Under the pieces are notes generated by a model that searched no databases, had not been told where the DNA came from, and worked only from the letters and a program-made list of their open reading frames with translations. Both the position numbers and the translations under genes were made by a program. From NCBI GenBank assembly GCA_938008435.1, contig CALLKK010000002.1, forward strand, positions 12,928 through 76,927: DNA of 64,000 nt. The letters are read 5' to 3'. Every line of letters begins with the position of its first letter. The first letter of the stretch is position 1. Positions 61,218 to 64,000 of the stretch are shown one piece after another. The stretch comes from an uncultured Steroidobacter sp. (GTDB taxonomy: Bacteria > Pseudomonadota > Gammaproteobacteria > Steroidobacterales > Steroidobacteraceae).

Positions 61218-62651
61218 TCACTCGCTCTGAGGCCGTCCCGTGTCGTCGAAACGGACGATGTCGTCCTCGCCGAGATAGGCCCCCGACTGCACCTCGATGA
61301 TGTGAAGCGGAATCTTTCCCGGGTTCTCGATCCGGTGCTTCACACCGAGCGGAATGAACGTCGATTGATTCTCTTCCAGCAGGAAGGTCTCATCGCCGCG
61401 CGTGATCCGCGCAGTACCGGCGACGACGATCCAGTGCTCGGCACGATGATGGTGCATCTGCAACGACATCGCCGCACCAGGCTTGATCGTCAGCCGGTTC
61501 ACGATGAAGCGCTCACCGCTGTCGATGCGATCGTAGCTGCCCCACGGCCGGAAGATCTCGCGGTGTACCGAGGTTTCGTAGCGCCCTTGCTTCTTGAGCT
61601 GCGCCACGAGGTCTTTCACGTCCTGAACGCGATTCTTCGGCGCGACCAGCACAGCGTCTTTGGTCTCGACCACGACGTGGTCGCGTAACCCAACCGTGGC
61701 CACCAAGCGGCTCGTCGATTGCAGATAGCACCCGCGCGTATCGGACGTCAGCACGTCACCGATTGCGACGTTGTCGTTGTCGTCCGCCGGAATCGCCTCG
61801 TGCAGCGCCGACCAGGAGCCGACATCGCTCCACTGCGCATCGAGCGGCACGACGACGGCGTGCTTGGTCTTCTCCATGACGGCGTAGTCGAACGAGTTGC
61901 TCGGGCAGTTCCCGAACTCCTTCGCCGGCAGCCGCGTGAAATCGAGGTCGCGCCGCGCAGCCGTGAACGCCTGGGCACAGGCTTGGTAGATATCGGGCGC
62001 GAGCGAGCGCAGCTCATCGAGCGCGACGCTCGCGCGGAACATGAACATCCCGCTGTTCCAGAGATATTGCCTCGAGTCGACGTAGCGCTGCGCCGTCGCG
62101 AGGTCGGGCTTCTCGACGAACTCTGCGATCGGATAGACGGGACCCGGGCCGTCGCCCTTCTTGATGTAGCCGTAGCCCGTTTCCGGCTTGTTCGGGACCA
62201 CGCCGAAAGTAACGAGGTTCCCCTGCTCCGCCGCCTTGATGCCGATGGCGACCGCCTCGCGGAATGCGGGCACGTTCTGAATGACGTGGTCCGCCGGCAG
62301 GATCAGCAGAATTGGATCGGCGCTCTTGGCCGGCGAGGGTTGAGCTTGCGTGACCGCAGCCATCGCAGCGATGGCGATTGCCGGCGCAGTGTTGCGCCCT
62401 GTGGGCTCGAGAATGATCGCCTGAGGCTTGGCCCCGGCTTCGAGCAACTGCTCGGCGACGAGAAAGCGATGACTCTCGTTGCAGACGACGATCGGCTCGC
62501 CCACCCCCTCCACGCCCGCGAGCCGCGCCAGCGTCTCCTGCAGCATCGTTCCCTTGCCGACGAGCGGCAAGAGCTGCTTCGGATAAAGCTCGCGCGAGAG
62601 CGGCCACAGACGAGTACCGGAACCGCCCGAAAGAATGACGGGGATGAGCAT
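61218..62651 (-). CDS. manC: Bifunctional mannose-1-phosphate guanylyltransferase / mannose-6-phosphate isomerase
   Basis: 477 residues. The N-terminal GTP-binding loop ILSGGSGTRLWPLSRELYPKQLL; FVEKPDLATAQRY; the C-terminal type II isomerase cupin has MSLQMHHHRAEHWIVVAGTA, ENQSTFIPLGVKHRIENPG. It makes GDP-mannose, and isomerises fructose-6-P to mannose-6-P. The gap to the phosphomannomutase gene is 242 bp, so a separate promoter is likely. Confidence 0.95.
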   Translation of the reverse strand: MLIPVILSGGSGTRLWPLSRELYPKQLLPLVGKGTMLQETLARLAGVEGVGEPIVVCNESHRFLVAEQLLEAGAKPQAIILEPTGRNTAPAIAIAAMAAVTQAQPSPAKSADPILLILPADHVIQNVPAFREAVAIGIKAAEQGNLVTFGVVPNKPETGYGYIKKGDGPGPVYPIAEFVEKPDLATAQRYVDSRQYLWNSGMFMFRASVALDELRSLAPDIYQACAQAFTAARRDLDFTRLPAKEFGNCPSNSFDYAVMEKTKHAVVVPLDAQWSDVGSWSALHEAIPADDNDNVAIGDVLTSDTRGCYLQSTSRLVATVGLRDHVVVETKDAVLVAPKNRVQDVKDLVAQLKKQGRYETSVHREIFRPWGSYDRIDSGERFIVNRLTIKPGAAMSLQMHHHRAEHWIVVAGTARITRGDETFLLEENQSTFIPLGVKHRIENPGKIPLHIIEVQSGAYLGEDDIVRFDDTGRPQSE

Positions 62652-62701
62652 TGCGAGTCCCTAGGAAACGGCGAGCAACCGGCGAACGGAGCAGCGTGTC
62701 G

Positions 62702-64000
62702 TCAAACGGCCCGCCGCTCGCTCGGCACGCTGACGCTGTCGCCGCGCCCGATCGCGTAGTAGCCGAATCCGTACTTCTTCACGAAGGCAGGATCGTAAAG
62801 GTTCCGTCCATCGAAGATGACGGGGTTCTTGAGGAGGCTCTTGATGGCCTCGAAGTCGGGGCTGCGGAACTCCTGCCATTCCGTGACGATCGCCAAGGCA
62901 TCGGCGCCTTTCAACGCATCCATCGAAGTCTTGACTATCTCGAGATCCGGACGGTCTCCGTAAATGCGCCGCGCCTCCTCGTGCGCGACCGGGTCGTACG
63001 CGCGCACCTTCGCGCCGGCGTTCCAGAGCGCTTCCATCAAGGTTCGGCTCGGCGCCTCCCGCATGTCGTCCGTGTTCGGCTTGAACGCCAGGCCCCACAA
63101 CGCGATGGTCTTGCCGGCCAGCTTGCCGTCGAAGTAGCGCTGAATCTTGTCGAACACCACCGACTTCTGGCGCTTGTTGACCTGCTCCACCGCGCTCAAG
63201 AGCACCGCGTCGAAGCTGTGCTCGCGTGCACTGCGCTCCAGCGCCTGAACGTCCTTCGGGAAGCACGACCCGCCGTACCCGCATCCAGGGTAGATGAAGT
63301 GGTAGCCGATGCGCGGATCCGAACCGATACCCTGCCGTACCTTCTCGATGTCGGCGCCCATACGCTCTGCGAGGTTCGCCAGCTCGTTCATGAAGCTGAT
63401 CTTCGTCGCGAGCATCGCGTTGGCAGCGTACTTCGTGAGCTCGGACGAGCGGATGTCCATGACGATCATCCGCTCGCGATTGCGCGTAAACGGGTCGTAG
63501 AGCACCTTCAAAAGCTCCGCTGTGCGCGGGTTGTCGGTGCCCACGATGATGCGATCCGGCTTCATGAAGTCGTTGATCGCAGCGCCTTCCTTCAAGAACT
63601 CGGGGTTAGAAACGACGTCGAACTCGACGCTCGCGCCACGTTTCTTGAGGGTCGCTTCGATCTTGGCCTTGACCTTATCCGCCGTTCCCACCGGCACCGT
63701 CGACTTCGTCACGACGATGCGGTACTCCGACATGTTCTGGCCGATGGCCTCGGCGACCGCCAGCACGTACTTGAGGTCCGCCGAGCCGTCCTCGTCCGGA
63801 GGCGTCCCGACCGCGATGAACTGGAAGAGACCGTGATTGACGCCCTCAGCTGGGTCCGTCGTGAACTTGATGCGCCCCGCCTCGAGATTCTTCTTGAGCA
63901 GTTCGTCCAGGCCTGGTTCGTAGATCGGGGACTCGCCGCGCTTCAGCATGTCGATCTTCCGCTGATCGACATCGACGCACATGACGCTGTTGCCCACCTC
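62702..64000 (-). CDS. ugd: UDP-glucose 6-dehydrogenase, 5' end cut by window
   Basis: 433 codons of an NAD-dependent enzyme that oxidises UDP-glucose to UDP-glucuronate. The first visible residues are EVGNSVMCVDVDQRKI, so about 20 N-terminal residues including the GxGxxG loop lie beyond the right edge; the GTG at 63997 is an internal Val, not the start. The central helix and the catalytic Cys loop CGYGGSCFPKD are present, as is ALWGLAFKPNTDDMREAPS in the UDP-binding domain. It is 50 bp upstream of manC on the same strand and is probably co-transcribed with it. Confidence 0.93.
   Translation of the reverse strand, partial: EVGNSVMCVDVDQRKIDMLKRGESPIYEPGLDELLKKNLEAGRIKFTTDPAEGVNHGLFQFIAVGTPPDEDGSADLKYVLAVAEAIGQNMSEYRIVVTKSTVPVGTADKVKAKIEATLKKRGASVEFDVVSNPEFLKEGAAINDFMKPDRIIVGTDNPRTAELLKVLYDPFTRNRERMIVMDIRSSELTKYAANAMLATKISFMNELANLAERMGADIEKVRQGIGSDPRIGYHFIYPGCGYGGSCFPKDVQALERSAREHSFDAVLLSAVEQVNKRQKSVVFDKIQRYFDGKLAGKTIALWGLAFKPNTDDMREAPSRTLMEALWNAGAKVRAYDPVAHEEARRIYGDRPDLEIVKTSMDALKGADALAIVTEWQEFRSPDFEAIKSLLKNPVIFDGRNLYDPAFVKKYGFGYYAIGRGDSVSVPSERRAV

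Overview
The window looks like chromosomal DNA of a GC-rich gammaproteobacterium. Evidence for this is the GlrK-lipoprotein-GlrR (QseE/G/F-like) operon, an SrkA/YihE kinase of enterobacterial length, TypA, a bfd-bfr pair, and a complete XrtA/PEP-CTERM-type exopolysaccharide (EPS) module with its PrsK/PrsR two-component system. A Nevskiales/Steroidobacter-like lineage is plausible, but that is inference only.

Layout. (1) 0.3-5.6 kb, minus strand: housekeeping and envelope genes, namely typA, a small lipoprotein, a lipoprotein with an HExxH zinc-protease motif, and srkA. (2) 5.8-10.4 kb, plus strand: galE, then glrK, a lipoprotein and glrR, ending in an unusually hairpin-rich spacer. (3) 10.65-22.3 kb, plus strand: a tightly overlapping nonulosonic-acid operon (legB, legC, a NeuD/LegH-like acetyltransferase, legI, legG, ptmE, legF, an SDR, a ptmF-like Gfo/Idh protein, a ptmA-like SDR). 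Its content and order resemble the GDP-linked legionaminic acid pathway of Campylobacter. It continues into a NodB-type deacetylase and a DUF4910/M28-like hydrolase with a C-terminal winged helix. (4) 22.4-41.7 kb, both strands, visibly less GC-rich: glycan assembly genes. These are a capsule-transferase-like protein with a four-cysteine motif, GT2 and GT4 glycosyltransferases, a PglK/MsbA-like ABC flippase, an XrtA-type asparagine-synthetase-like amidotransferase, a PaaK/CapK-like adenylate-forming enzyme, a secreted TIG-like protein, a GtrA/GtrB/membrane glycosyltransferase cassette and an O-antigen ligase/polymerase. (5) 41.7-54.6 kb, minus strand: the EPS core, with an FkbM methyltransferase, GT2, XrtA-type polysaccharide deacetylase, outer-membrane protein, CpsD-like kinase, Wzz-like chain-length protein, Wza-like export protein, PrsR, PrsK and the initiating sugar transferase. 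(6) 54.8-59.4 kb: Fur-box-preceded bfd, bfr, an Ig-like lipoprotein with a sigma-54-like promoter, tRNA-Ala, tRNA-Glu, gltX, tRNA-Val and an orphan receiver protein. (7) 59.6-64 kb, minus strand: nucleotide-sugar supply (phosphomannomutase, GDP-mannose pyrophosphorylase/isomerase, and UDP-glucose dehydrogenase cut by the window edge).

How it fits together. GalE, ManB, ManC and Ugd can supply UDP-Gal/Glc, GDP-Man and UDP-GlcA. The leg operon would supply a CMP-nonulosonate. The TIGR03013-like transferase would start a lipid-linked glycan, the glycosyltransferases extend it, and the Wzz/CpsD/OMP/Wza-like proteins polymerise and export it under PrsK/PrsR control. No exosortase gene and no PEP-CTERM sorting signal was seen in the window, so the rest of the XrtA system must lie elsewhere.

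The most novel part is the extended nonulosonate operon ending in the deacetylase plus DUF4910-like hydrolase, joined by context to an XrtA-type EPS locus.
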